NCBI RefSeq assembly: GCF_040529055.1
Contig: NZ_CP132342.1
Location: 955,001 to 1,019,000, forward strand
Reading direction: 5' to 3'
Origin: Xanthomonas sontii
GTDB taxonomy: Bacteria; Pseudomonadota; Gammaproteobacteria; Xanthomonadales; Xanthomonadaceae
DNA: 64,000 nucleotides
The position numbers were made by a program, and so were the translations under genes. The notes under the pieces were generated by a model. That model saw only the letters and a list, made by a program, of their open reading frames with translations. It searched no databases and had not been told where the DNA came from. Shown in pieces: positions 20,114-28,596 of the stretch; the stretch's first letter is position 1, and each line of letters begins with the position of its first letter.

Positions 20114-22756
20114 TCACTCCGTTTCGGCCCAGCGCGACAGGTTCTGCTTCAGCGCGTCGATGCCGGCCCACGGATCCTTGCGGCGCCGTTTCAGCTTGGC
20201 CGGGACGTCGCGCAGCTTGAAGGCGTCGGCGCGGTGCAGCTTGGACAGGTCGCTCCAGGCCAACGGCATCGCCACCGGCGCGCCGGCGCGGGCGCGTAGC
20301 GAGTACGAGGCCACCGCGGTGGCGCCGCGGCCGTTGCGCAAATAGTCGACGAAGATGCGCTGGTTGCGCAGGCGCTTGCTGGCGGTGGCGAGGAAGCGCT
20401 CGGGTTGCGACTGCGCCAGTGCGTCGGCGAAGCCGTGGGCGAAGCGCTTGGTCAGGTCCCAGTCGCAGCCCGGCGCCAGCGGCACCACCACGTGCAGGCC
20501 CTTGCCGCCGGACACGCGCAGGAACGATTCCAGCTCCAGTTGCGCGAGCAGCTTGCGGATGTCGGTGGCGGCGCGCTTGACCTCGGCGAAAGGCACGTCC
20601 GGGCCTGGATCCAGGTCGAACACCACGCGGTCGGCACGCTCCGGGGACGCGGCATGCGCGCCCCACGGGTGGAACTCCAACGCATTGAACTGCACCAGTT
20701 CCAGCAGCCCAGCCGCATCCTCGACCACCAGGTACTCGGCCTGGGTGCCGCTTTCTTCCTTCAACCGCACCGACGACACCAGTTCCAGCCCGGCGGTGTG
20801 GTGCTTCTGGAAGAAGCACGCGCGTTCGGCACCGGCGGGGCAGCGGATGATCGACAGCGGGCGACCGGCGATCTCCGGCAGCAGGTGATCCATCACCGCG
20901 CTGTAGTAGTCCCAGACCTCGCGCTTGGTCGCGCCGATGTCGGGGAAGACCACGCGGCCCGGGCTGGACAGGGTCGGCGGCGTGCGCGCGGTGCCCGTGG
21001 TCGCGACGTCGCGCTTGCTGCGCCGAGGGCCGCTGATATTGGTTTCGCTCGACTTCGCCGCCTTCGCCACCTTGGTTGCCTTCGTTGTTTTGGCCGTTGC
21101 GTCTGCCTTGGCTTTCCTGGCCGCCGGCGTCGCCCGCGCCGCCGCCGCGCGCGGTGCCGGTGCGTCGGCATCGCCCAAGTCGGCGATGTCCTTGTCCGGG
21201 CGCACCGCCTTCAGCGAGGCCTGGCGCAGCAACTGCTGCCCGCCGATGCCGCGGTAGAACACCTCCACCACGAAGCGCGGCGCGAACCAGCGCGCGCTGC
21301 GCAGGTCGGTCTCGGTGGTGGGCACGTGCACGCTGGGCGTGGCGCTGCCGGCCTTGCCGATCAGCGCGGTCAGCTCGCGCAGCAGGGCATCGGAGAAACC
21401 GGAGCCGACCCGCCCGACGTACAGCCAGCCATGCTCGGGATCCGGCCGCGCCAGCAGCAACGCGCCGAAGCCGCTGCGGCTGCCCTTGGGTGCGGTGTAG
21501 CCGACCACCGCGAATTCGTCCGAGCGCAGCTGCTTGGTCTTGCGCCAGTCGTCGCTGCGGCCGCCGTGGTAGCCGCGGTCGGCGCGCTTGGAGACGATGC
21601 CTTCGAAGTGCTGCGCGCCAGCGAGCTGGAACGCCGCGTCGCCTTCGCCGTCGATGTGCGAGCTGAAGGCCAGGTGCGTATCGACGTCCTGCAGCAGCCG
21701 CTGCAACAACGCCTTGCGCGCGGACAGCGGTGCAGCGGCGATGTCGATGCCGTCCAGATGCAGCAGGTCGAATAGGGCCAGCGCGAGCTTGCCCTGACGC
21801 TCGCCGGACAGCACTGCCTGCAGCAGGTTGAAGTCCTCCTTGGTGCCCTTGCCGGCGATCAGTTCGCCATCCAGCGCCGCCGAGCGCAGGCCCAGCGCGG
21901 CGATGGCATCGCGGATCTCGGGAATCTTGTCGGTCCATTCGATCGCGTTGCGCGACCACAGCCGCACCACGCCGTCGGCGACGGTGGACAGGATCCGGTA
22001 GCCGTCCCACTTGATCTCGTGGATCCACTGCGCGCCCTGTGGCGGCGCGTCGCCAAGCCGGGCCAGCTGCGGCGCGAACGGCCCGTCTGGCGCCGCCGCC
22101 GACACCGCGCCGGGCAGCGCCTCGGCCAACTTGGCCCAGTTCGTCCGGCGGCCTTTGCGCACTGGCGCCACCACCGTGACCTTGCGCTTGTCCGGTTTGC
22201 CGGCGCCGGCGCGCTTGACGTCCTGCGCCGGCGCCGCGGTGACATCGGCCAGCAGGTCGTCCGCCTCCAGGTCGCCGGCGAAGGCGTCGTCCTCCTTGAA
22301 CAGCAGCCACTGCGGCTGCCGCGCCGGCTTGCCCGAGCGCACCAGGTGCCAGCCGCCCTTGAGCTTGTCGCCGAACAGTTCGAAGCGCAGATGACCCTTG
22401 GCCAGTTGCGCTTCCGGATCGTCCGCGCTGCTCCACACGCCGTGATCGAACTGGGCGACGTGGCCGCCGCCGTATTCGCCCTGCGGGATCTCGCCCTCGA
22501 ACGTGGCGTAGTCCAGTGGATGGTCTTCCACTTCCACCGCCATGCGCTTGACCTTGGGGTCGTAGCTCGGCCCCTTCGGCACCGCCCAGCTCTTCAGCGC
22601 ATCGCCGACCTGCAGGCGGAAATCGTAATGGCGGCGGCTGGCGTGGTGTAGCTGCACGACGAAGATCGGCCGCTGCCCCGCCGGCACCGGCTTGCCAGGC
22701 TCCGGCTCGCGGGTCTTGTCGAAGCGGCGCTTGCGGCGGTAGTCGGCGAGGCTCAT
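20114..22756 (-). CDS. ligD: DNA ligase D (phosphoesterase-ligase-polymerase)
   Basis: The 880-residue protein has the three LigD modules in the order found in Pseudomonas. The 3'-phosphoesterase is at about 1-160 (H37, H43, D45, R47, H79 and Y83 match the catalytic set). The ATP-dependent ligase is at about 230-540, with adenylated Lys249 in EIKWDGYR. The primase-like polymerase is at about 590-870 (FDLDPGPD and SGGKGLHVV). A Lys/Ala/Thr-rich linker joins the last two. It repairs double-strand breaks by end joining with Ku. No ku gene is in the window, so its partner is elsewhere. A DUF3606 gene ends 19 bp upstream on the same strand. Confidence 0.97.
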   Translation of the reverse strand: MSLADYRRKRRFDKTREPEPGKPVPAGQRPIFVVQLHHASRRHYDFRLQVGDALKSWAVPKGPSYDPKVKRMAVEVEDHPLDYATFEGEIPQGEYGGGHVAQFDHGVWSSADDPEAQLAKGHLRFELFGDKLKGGWHLVRSGKPARQPQWLLFKEDDAFAGDLEADDLLADVTAAPAQDVKRAGAGKPDKRKVTVVAPVRKGRRTNWAKLAEALPGAVSAAAPDGPFAPQLARLGDAPPQGAQWIHEIKWDGYRILSTVADGVVRLWSRNAIEWTDKIPEIRDAIAALGLRSAALDGELIAGKGTKEDFNLLQAVLSGERQGKLALALFDLLHLDGIDIAAAPLSARKALLQRLLQDVDTHLAFSSHIDGEGDAAFQLAGAQHFEGIVSKRADRGYHGGRSDDWRKTKQLRSDEFAVVGYTAPKGSRSGFGALLLARPDPEHGWLYVGRVGSGFSDALLRELTALIGKAGSATPSVHVPTTETDLRSARWFAPRFVVEVFYRGIGGQQLLRQASLKAVRPDKDIADLGDADAPAPRAAAARATPAARKAKADATAKTTKATKVAKAAKSSETNISGPRRSKRDVATTGTARTPPTLSSPGRVVFPDIGATKREVWDYYSAVMDHLLPEIAGRPLSIIRCPAGAERACFFQKHHTAGLELVSSVRLKEESGTQAEYLVVEDAAGLLELVQFNALEFHPWGAHAASPERADRVVFDLDPGPDVPFAEVKRAATDIRKLLAQLELESFLRVSGGKGLHVVVPLAPGCDWDLTKRFAHGFADALAQSQPERFLATASKRLRNQRIFVDYLRNGRGATAVASYSLRARAGAPVAMPLAWSDLSKLHRADAFKLRDVPAKLKRRRKDPWAGIDALKQNLSRWAETE

Positions 22757-22758
22757 GG

Positions 22759-22775
22759 CGCGGGCCCGGCCCGCG
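22759..22775 (-). promoter_or_regulatory. GC hairpin over the ligD ribosome-binding region
   Basis: CGCGGG, loop CCCGG, CCCGCG: a perfect 6-bp stem filling the 19-bp gap between the DUF3606 stop and the ligD ATG. No Shine-Dalgarno is visible for ligD, so translation may be coupled or restrained. Confidence 0.4.
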
Positions 22776-22952
22776 TCACGTGCGAAGGTGCGCGCGGACC
22801 GCCGCGGCGCTGCTGCCCACCGCCCGCACCGCGGCGCGCAGCTCGTCGGCGTAGACGCCCAGCGCCTGCGTCCAGTCGCGCACGTCGTCGTCTTCGTGGA
22901 GGTTGATGCGGTCGCGATCGGGCGAACCGGTATTGCGGGTGTCGTCGCTCAT
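22776..22952 (-). CDS. DUF3606 domain protein
   Basis: The 58-residue protein (MSDDTRNTGSPDRDRINLHE..) is a full-length DUF3606 protein: the RINLHED segment, then W..LGV....LRAAV.AVG.SA..VRAHL, are the family pattern. It is cytoplasmic and small enough to bind a partner or DNA; its function is unknown. Start chosen at the ATG with AGGAC upstream. It probably shares a transcript with ligD. Confidence 0.85.
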   Translation of the reverse strand: MSDDTRNTGSPDRDRINLHEDDDVRDWTQALGVYADELRAAVRAVGSSAAAVRAHLRT

Positions 22953-23147
22953 GCCGAAGTCCTGCTGTCCAGAAGCCGCTGCGGTCGTGGGGCGCACGCC
23001 GCAGAGCGCGGCGGCGAGGTCCGACGGACGCGGCATGCGTCGGCGGACCGTTGCGCAAACTTCTAGTCGCGCCGGCGTGGCACCGCCGTGAACGCCGTGT
23101 CTGCCCCATGCATGCGCGCCGCTGGCGTGGACGCGCATGCCGCCCGC

Positions 23148-25538
23148 TCAGAACGCCAGCGAGGTACTGAACAACACCTGCCGCGGCGCGCTGCGCTGCA
23201 GCGTCTGGTAGTCGCCGGCGAACGCCGAGCCGGCGATGTTGGCGGTACCGATGTTGTGGCGGTCGAGCAGGTTGCTGACGTCAAGGCGCAGTTCCAGGCC
23301 GGGCAGCGGGCTGTCGGGCCCCAGCGTGTACGCCGTGTACGTGTTGACCTGCCAGAACGCCGGCACGCGCAGGTCGTTCTCGTAGGTGAAGGGCTGATGC
23401 AGGTACTCGGTGCTGGTGGCGCCGAAGCGCCAGTGGCGCACATGCGCCGACAGGTCGCTGACCAGCGACAGTTGCGGATAGCCCGGCTGCGCCTTGCCCT
23501 GGACCGGATAGACGTTGCCGTCGACGACCACGTCGCGGTCGTAGACCGAGCGCGCCAGCGCCACGCCTTGGTAGAACTGCAGGTGCGGGGTGAGGTCGAC
23601 GGTCACGCCCAGGTCGGCGCCGAAGGTGTGCATCTTCGGCATCACCTGCACGGTGTTGGCCTGCGCGAACTGGGTGCCGACCGCGGCCGACAGCAGGCGA
23701 TGGCGGATGTCGCCGTAGAACACGTCCGCGGTGACGGTGGCGCGGTCGAAGCGATGGGTGCCGCCGAGGGTGAGGTTCCAGTCCTGTTCCGGCTGCAGGT
23801 GGCGGGCGAGGCGGTCGAAGCTGGCCTGGTCGGGCACGGTCCAGGCCGAGGCGGTATAGCCGATGTTGCCGCGCTGGGCGACGCGGAAGCCGTTCATCGC
23901 GCTGCCCAGGTCGATGAAGCCGTCGGTCTGCGCGGTCGGGCTCCAGAACAGCGACAGGTGCGGCAGGAACGCGCTCTTCGCGCGCAGCGTGCCGGCCGCC
24001 GGCCGGTCCGGCGCATCGCCGACACCGCCGCCGCTGGTGCGGAAATCCACCGCCTTGGCGCCAAGGCCCAGCACCAGCGTGTCGCTCAGCGCGATGTCGT
24101 CGTGCAGGTAGACCTGGCGCGCGCGGGTGGTCCACTGCGAGACGTTGTCGGTCTTGAACGCCGGGCCGTACACATCCCACGGCCCGGTGGTGCGCAGCGG
24201 CCGGCCCTGCCCCAGCAGCGGCTCGGTGTACCAGGACGTCGCCGCGTCGGCGCTGCTGTGCTCCTGCCAGAGGCCGGCGCTGAGCGTGTGCCGGCCATGC
24301 ACATAGGTCAGGCTGAGCAGACCGCCGGTACGCCGCAGGTGCGGCGCCTGCACCTGCTCGGAGAACGGCGCGCCGTTGGGTGAGGGCGTGGTCGGATCGC
24401 TCAGCGTGGCGTGGGTGCGGCTGTGCGCGCTGTAGACCTGCACATGTCCGCTGAGCGCGTCGGAGATGCGGAAATCATGCGCGAGCGAGGCGATGCGGTC
24501 GTCGGTGACCTGGCCGGTGTCGTATGGCAACAGCCCGGCCAGCGTGCCGCAGCGGTAGACGCCGCAGGATGCGCCGGCGTTCTGCGGCAAGGCGATGGCA
24601 TAGGCCTTGGCGTAGTCGGGATAGAGACTGTCGGCGCGCCAGCCCAGCTTGCCGAGCATGTCGAAGGACAGGTTGTTGTAGCCCCACATCGCGGCGTGGC
24701 TGCCCGACAGGAACACGGTGAACGTGCCCCAGGCCACGTCCTGGGTCGCCTTCAGGTCGCCGCGCAGGAAGCGCTGGGTGCCGCCGCCCTGGTACTTGTC
24801 CGCGCCCAGCCGTTGCAGGTCGACCTGCAGCTTCGGGCCGTTGTCGCCGAGCTGCCCGCTCTGCGCGGAGACCGTGGTGACCCGGGTCGCGTCGCTGCCC
24901 ACGCCCTGCTTGAGGCGCAGGCCGGGCGTGTCCTTCGGTTCGCCCAGTCGGTACTCCAGCGCGCCGCCGTTGGCACTGCTGGAGAACACGCTCACCGGTG
25001 CCGCGCCGGGGCTGACGGTGATGGTGCCGATGGCGTCCGGCACGCCGACGTTGACCACGCTGGTGCCGGTCAACGACAGGAAGCCGCTGTCGTTCAACGG
25101 CACGCCTTCGAAGGTGATGCCCATTTCGTTCATGCGGAACCCGCGCACGAACAGGCTGGTGGCGGAGACGTCCAGGCCCAGGCCATCGGTGGCGGTGTAG
25201 CTGGCGCCGGGCACGGTCTTCAGCCGCGCCAGGCCGTTGCTGCCGGCGATGTCGGCGTCCATGTCGCCGGCATTGATGACATAGCGGTTCGGGCCCACCA
25301 CCTGGGTGGGCGCCACCGCCGCCGCGTGCGGCGAGGCCACCACGTCCAGCGCGGACAGCGTGGTCGGCGTGGTGTCGGCGTTGCTGCTGGCAGCCGCCTC
25401 CGCGGCCTGCGCCGTGGAGGTGGCGAGGCAGGCGACCAGCGCCGTAGACAACAACGACGCTGCGCCCGCGTACCTGAGGCGATGCGGTGCAGAGATCGGC
25501 AGGGCGGCGGCGCGGAGACGGGAGGAGGTCGCGTGCAT
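23148..25538 (-). CDS. TonB-dependent outer-membrane receptor
   Basis: The 796-residue protein begins with an extended signal peptide (cleavage near residue 45, STAQA). A TonB-box-like segment TLSALDVVAS follows. The plug domain is at about 70-190 (VNVGVPDAIGTITVSPG). The rest is a beta-barrel ending in Phe (STSLAF), as expected for BAM-dependent outer-membrane proteins. It should import a scarce ligand with TonB energy; the ligand is unknown. No transport or degradation genes are next to it; its divergent neighbour is a BlaI-type repressor. Start chosen at the ATG at 25538 because upstream in-frame sequence is low-complexity. Confidence 0.92.
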   Translation of the reverse strand: MHATSSRLRAAALPISAPHRLRYAGAASLLSTALVACLATSTAQAAEAAASSNADTTPTTLSALDVVASPHAAAVAPTQVVGPNRYVINAGDMDADIAGSNGLARLKTVPGASYTATDGLGLDVSATSLFVRGFRMNEMGITFEGVPLNDSGFLSLTGTSVVNVGVPDAIGTITVSPGAAPVSVFSSSANGGALEYRLGEPKDTPGLRLKQGVGSDATRVTTVSAQSGQLGDNGPKLQVDLQRLGADKYQGGGTQRFLRGDLKATQDVAWGTFTVFLSGSHAAMWGYNNLSFDMLGKLGWRADSLYPDYAKAYAIALPQNAGASCGVYRCGTLAGLLPYDTGQVTDDRIASLAHDFRISDALSGHVQVYSAHSRTHATLSDPTTPSPNGAPFSEQVQAPHLRRTGGLLSLTYVHGRHTLSAGLWQEHSSADAATSWYTEPLLGQGRPLRTTGPWDVYGPAFKTDNVSQWTTRARQVYLHDDIALSDTLVLGLGAKAVDFRTSGGGVGDAPDRPAAGTLRAKSAFLPHLSLFWSPTAQTDGFIDLGSAMNGFRVAQRGNIGYTASAWTVPDQASFDRLARHLQPEQDWNLTLGGTHRFDRATVTADVFYGDIRHRLLSAAVGTQFAQANTVQVMPKMHTFGADLGVTVDLTPHLQFYQGVALARSVYDRDVVVDGNVYPVQGKAQPGYPQLSLVSDLSAHVRHWRFGATSTEYLHQPFTYENDLRVPAFWQVNTYTAYTLGPDSPLPGLELRLDVSNLLDRHNIGTANIAGSAFAGDYQTLQRSAPRQVLFSTSLAF

Positions 25539-26098
25539 GGTCGGATCCGACGTGGAGTGGGAAGCGGTGGCGCACGCGCGCACCCAGCGCAGGGCGGCCT
25601 GTTCGCGGCGACGTCCGGCTGGCTGTACGTTTGCGATGGAAGAGCGCCGACGGTGCGGCACGGACCCGGGAAGGTGGCGCGCGGCAGGTGCGGTGGCACG
25701 CTCCGGATCGATGGGGGCGAACGGCGCAGCTGCGGCAGCGCGCTTCCCGCGGTGAATACAGCGGCGTGAAGCGATGCGGGAAATTCTTGCATCGCATGTG
25801 CGCGTGCACCATTGCGCATTGGTACAGCGCTGCCTGCTGCGCGTATGCGATGCGATACCTGGGTATAGGGCGCTGGTGCCGCTGCGCGAACGAGGCTGGA
25901 TCAGCGCCGACGTCTACGGCGAGTGCATGCACGGTGGCCGGGGGGCCGACCTCATGCTGTTGCACGCGTGCGCGAGATATGGGGCCGAATGCTCAGGACC
26001 GATGCGGCTCCACCGGCAGGCGCCGGGTGCGACTGGCCTCGCGGAGGGGCGCCATCGCCAGGCTTGCAGACGCCTGCCGCCCATGACCTGCGACCTAT
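25539..26098. other. Divergent promoter region, TonB receptor / blaI
   Basis: About 560 bp without a gene. One inverted repeat, GCGATGC at 25771-25777 and GCATCGC at 25789-25795, flanks an A+T-rich centre (GGGAAATTCTT) 233 bp upstream of the receptor start and could be a regulator site. No Fur-box match is seen. Confidence 0.5.
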
Positions 26099-26116
26099 TG
26101 ACGACAGTTGTCGTCA
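26099..26116. promoter_or_regulatory. BlaI-type operator O1
   Basis: TGACGACA-GT-TGTCGTCA is a perfect 8-bp inverted repeat, the form bound by BlaI/MecI-type dimers (family consensus contains ACA..TGT). It lies 42 bp upstream of the blaI start. Confidence 0.8.
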
Positions 26117-26126
26117 TGGGTAGCTT

Positions 26127-26144
26127 TGCCGACACGTGTAGTCA
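26127..26144. promoter_or_regulatory. BlaI-type operator O2
   Basis: TGCCGACA-CG-TGTAGTCA matches the upstream operator at 14 of 16 half-site positions with the same 2-nt centre. Start-to-start spacing to O1 is 28 bp. It ends 13 bp before the blaI ATG, overlapping the expected promoter or leader. Confidence 0.7.
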
Positions 26145-26157
26145 TCGGAGTGGGCGG

Positions 26158-26544
26158 ATGCGCCGCAAATCGATCGGGGACCAGGAACTGGCCCTGCTGC
26201 AGTACATCGCCGAACATGGCGATGCCAGTGTCGGCGAGGTCGCCGCCGGGTTCGGCGAGGCGCGCGGGCTGGCGCGCTCGACCGTGCTGACCATGATGGA
26301 GCGCCTGCGCGCCAAGGCCTATCTGCGTCGCCGCCAGGTGCAGGGCGTGTACCGCTATGCCGCCACCAGCGGCCAGGACGACGTGGTGCGCAGCGCGGTC
26401 GGCAGCTTCGTCGAGAAGACCCTGCAGGGCTCGGTCTCGCCGTTCGTGGCGTGGATGTCGCAGCGCGCCGAGGTCAGCGACACGGAACTGGCGGAACTGG
26501 AGGCCCTGGTGGCCAAACTGCAATCGCAACGGCGAGAGGACTGA
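26158..26544 (+). CDS. BlaI/MecI/CopY family repressor
   Basis: The 128-residue protein is a penicillinase-repressor-type winged helix (PF03965): ELALLQYIAEHGDASVGEV, the recognition region LARSTVLTMMERLRAKAYL, and the wing VQGVYRYAA, then a C-terminal dimerisation helix. Family members repress their own operon until the partner M56 protease cuts them. Two operators just upstream support autoregulation. The stop is 3 bp before the M56 gene, so the two are one transcript. RBS CGGAG. Confidence 0.93.
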   Translation: MRRKSIGDQELALLQYIAEHGDASVGEVAAGFGEARGLARSTVLTMMERLRAKAYLRRRQVQGVYRYAATSGQDDVVRSAVGSFVEKTLQGSVSPFVAWMSQRAEVSDTELAELEALVAKLQSQRRED

Positions 26545-26547
26545 GCC

Positions 26548-28572
26548 ATGCACAGCCTGGTGGGGACGGACGTGTTCGAGACTCTGTTGTCGCGGCTGCT
26601 GGCGACCAGTGTGCAGACGCTGGTGCTGGTCGCGCTGATCTGGGCGCTGTGCCGCTGGCTGCCGACCCTGCCGGCGGCGACGCGTTGCCGGTTGTGGTGG
26701 CTGGTCGCCGCGCAGAGCGTGCTGGGCCTGCTGTGGGCCGGTGCGGTGCAGCTACCGGTGCTGCCGGCCGCGCCGGCGCCGGTGGCGGCGGCACCGGCGG
26801 CCGTCGCCACGGTGCCGGCGACGCCGGCAGGCGCTGCGATGCCTGCGCAGATCAACGTCAACGCCACCGCTGCCACCGCCGCGATCGCCGCACCCCCGGC
26901 CACGACATCCTTGGCCGCCTTGCCGTGGGCGCAGGCGCTGGTGGCGCTGTGGCTGGCCGGCGTGCTGGTCTGCGCCGCGCACAGCGTGCTGGCCTACCGT
27001 CGCAGCCGCCAGCGTGCACGCGAGGCGGCGCCGTGCACCGACACCGCCCTGCTCGGTGCGCTGCGCCTGGCGGCCGAGGCCCACGGCCTGCGCCAGCCGC
27101 CGCAGCTGCGGCTGTGTGCGCGCACCGATTCGCCGCAACTGATCGGGCCGTGGCAGCCGGTGCTGCTGCTGCCGGCGCGGCGCATGGACAGCCTGCGCGC
27201 CGACGATCTGGACATGGCGCTGACCCACGAACTGGTGCACATGCAACGCCGCGACCTGTGGTGGGGGCTGCTGCCGGCGGTGGCGCAGCACCTGTTCTTC
27301 TTCCATCCGCTGGTGCACCTGGCCAACCGCGAGTACGCCCTGGCCCGCGAGGCGGCCTGCGATGCGGCCGTGGTCGCCGGCTACCGCCATTGCCGTCACG
27401 ACTACGCGCGGCTGCTGGTGCAGCTGGGCGTGGCACCGCGGCCCAGCGCCGGCCTGGCCAGCGCTTCGCCGACCTTCCTGAGCCTGAAACGGAGATTGCT
27501 GATGCTGCAGACCACGTCCGCTTTTCCGCGCCTGGGCGCGGCCCTGATCCTGACCGCGGTGGCCGTGCTCGGCGTGGCGCCGCTGCGCCTGGTGGCCCAG
27601 CCCGGCCATGCGCTGCCTGCCGCCGGCAAGCCGGCTCCCGTCTCCCCGGCGCAGGCCGCGGCGCCACCGAGCGAATACACTGCCGATGACGCGGCCCGCG
27701 AAGCGGCGCTTGCGGCGGCGGAGGCGCAGGCTGCCATGGCGGCTGCAGATGCAGCGAAGCAGGCCGCCGACGCGAGCGCAGCGGCGCAGGAGCCTGAGAT
27801 GGAAGCCGCGAACGCGGCGGCCGCGGAGGCGGCCGATGCGGTCGACATGGGGGACGCTGGTGCCGCCGCCCGCGCCGCCAACGTGCCCGCAGTACCGCCG
27901 CCACCGCCTGCGCCGCCTGCGCCGCCTGCGCGGCCTGCAATGGCGGTCCCGGCGGTCCCGGCGCCGCCGCCGGCCATCGGCTCGCGGATCAGCACGCGAG
28001 CGATGCAGAAAACCCACAACGGCAAAATCGAACAATCGTATGTCCGGGTCAAGGGCAACCATTCGACGATGAGCGGCAGCAGCGACGAGCTCGCCAGCAT
28101 GAAGCGCGAGACCCAGGGCGATGGCCTGTGGTTCCGCCGCGGCGGCAAGCGCTATGTGGTGCACGATCCTGCGCTGCTGGCCCGCTTCGACGCGCTATTC
28201 GAGCCGATCGGCAAGCTGGGCGCGCAGCAGGGCGAGCTGGGTAAGCGCCAAGGAGCGCTGGGCCGCGAGCAGGGCGAGCTGGGCCGTGAACAGGGCAAGC
28301 TGGCGCAGGAGGCCGCGGCGCGGGCGCTGGCGCGCATCGACATGGACGCCGTCGCTGCCAAGGCGCAGGCGAATGCACAGGCAGCGCTAGCGCAGCGCCA
28401 GGACGCACTGTCGGCGAAGATGCGCGCGCTCGGCGAACAGCAGGCCGCGCTGGGCCGTCAGCAGGGCGAACTGGGTGCGCGTCAGGGCGAATTGAGCGCG
28501 CAGATCGATCGCGAGGTCGACCGCCTGTTCGATGCCGCCATCGCCGCGGGCAGTGCGCAGCGGCTGGAGTGA
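26548..28572 (+). CDS. BlaR1-like M56 membrane metallopeptidase with heptad-repeat tail
   Basis: The 674-residue protein has TM helices at about 18-38, 48-68, 122-144 and 326-346. The M56 zinc site is HELVH at 227-231 with a downstream Glu in the AREAACDAA helix, so the cytoplasmic protease is intact and should cleave the BlaI repressor. After the last TM the periplasmic part lacks the penicillin-binding serine domain of BlaR1/MecR1. Instead there is an Ala-rich segment, a Pro-rich stretch, and two blocks of 7-residue repeats of the form LGxxQGE at about 557-591 and 621-655. What it senses is unknown. No beta-lactamase gene is near. Confidence 0.88.
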   Translation: MHSLVGTDVFETLLSRLLATSVQTLVLVALIWALCRWLPTLPAATRCRLWWLVAAQSVLGLLWAGAVQLPVLPAAPAPVAAAPAAVATVPATPAGAAMPAQINVNATAATAAIAAPPATTSLAALPWAQALVALWLAGVLVCAAHSVLAYRRSRQRAREAAPCTDTALLGALRLAAEAHGLRQPPQLRLCARTDSPQLIGPWQPVLLLPARRMDSLRADDLDMALTHELVHMQRRDLWWGLLPAVAQHLFFFHPLVHLANREYALAREAACDAAVVAGYRHCRHDYARLLVQLGVAPRPSAGLASASPTFLSLKRRLLMLQTTSAFPRLGAALILTAVAVLGVAPLRLVAQPGHALPAAGKPAPVSPAQAAAPPSEYTADDAAREAALAAAEAQAAMAAADAAKQAADASAAAQEPEMEAANAAAAEAADAVDMGDAGAAARAANVPAVPPPPPAPPAPPARPAMAVPAVPAPPPAIGSRISTRAMQKTHNGKIEQSYVRVKGNHSTMSGSSDELASMKRETQGDGLWFRRGGKRYVVHDPALLARFDALFEPIGKLGAQQGELGKRQGALGREQGELGREQGKLAQEAAARALARIDMDAVAAKAQANAQAALAQRQDALSAKMRALGEQQAALGRQQGELGARQGELSAQIDREVDRLFDAAIAAGSAQRLE

Positions 28573-28596
28573 TGTCGCCGGCGGCGTGCGCAGCGC

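Noticed and set aside
24411..25769. A plus-strand frame opposite the TonB receptor.
   Set aside because: Anti-frame shadow of the receptor gene.
26158..28572. A beta-lactam resistance system.
   Set aside because: No beta-lactamase or PBP gene is adjacent and the sensor domain is absent; only the BlaI/M56 type is shared.
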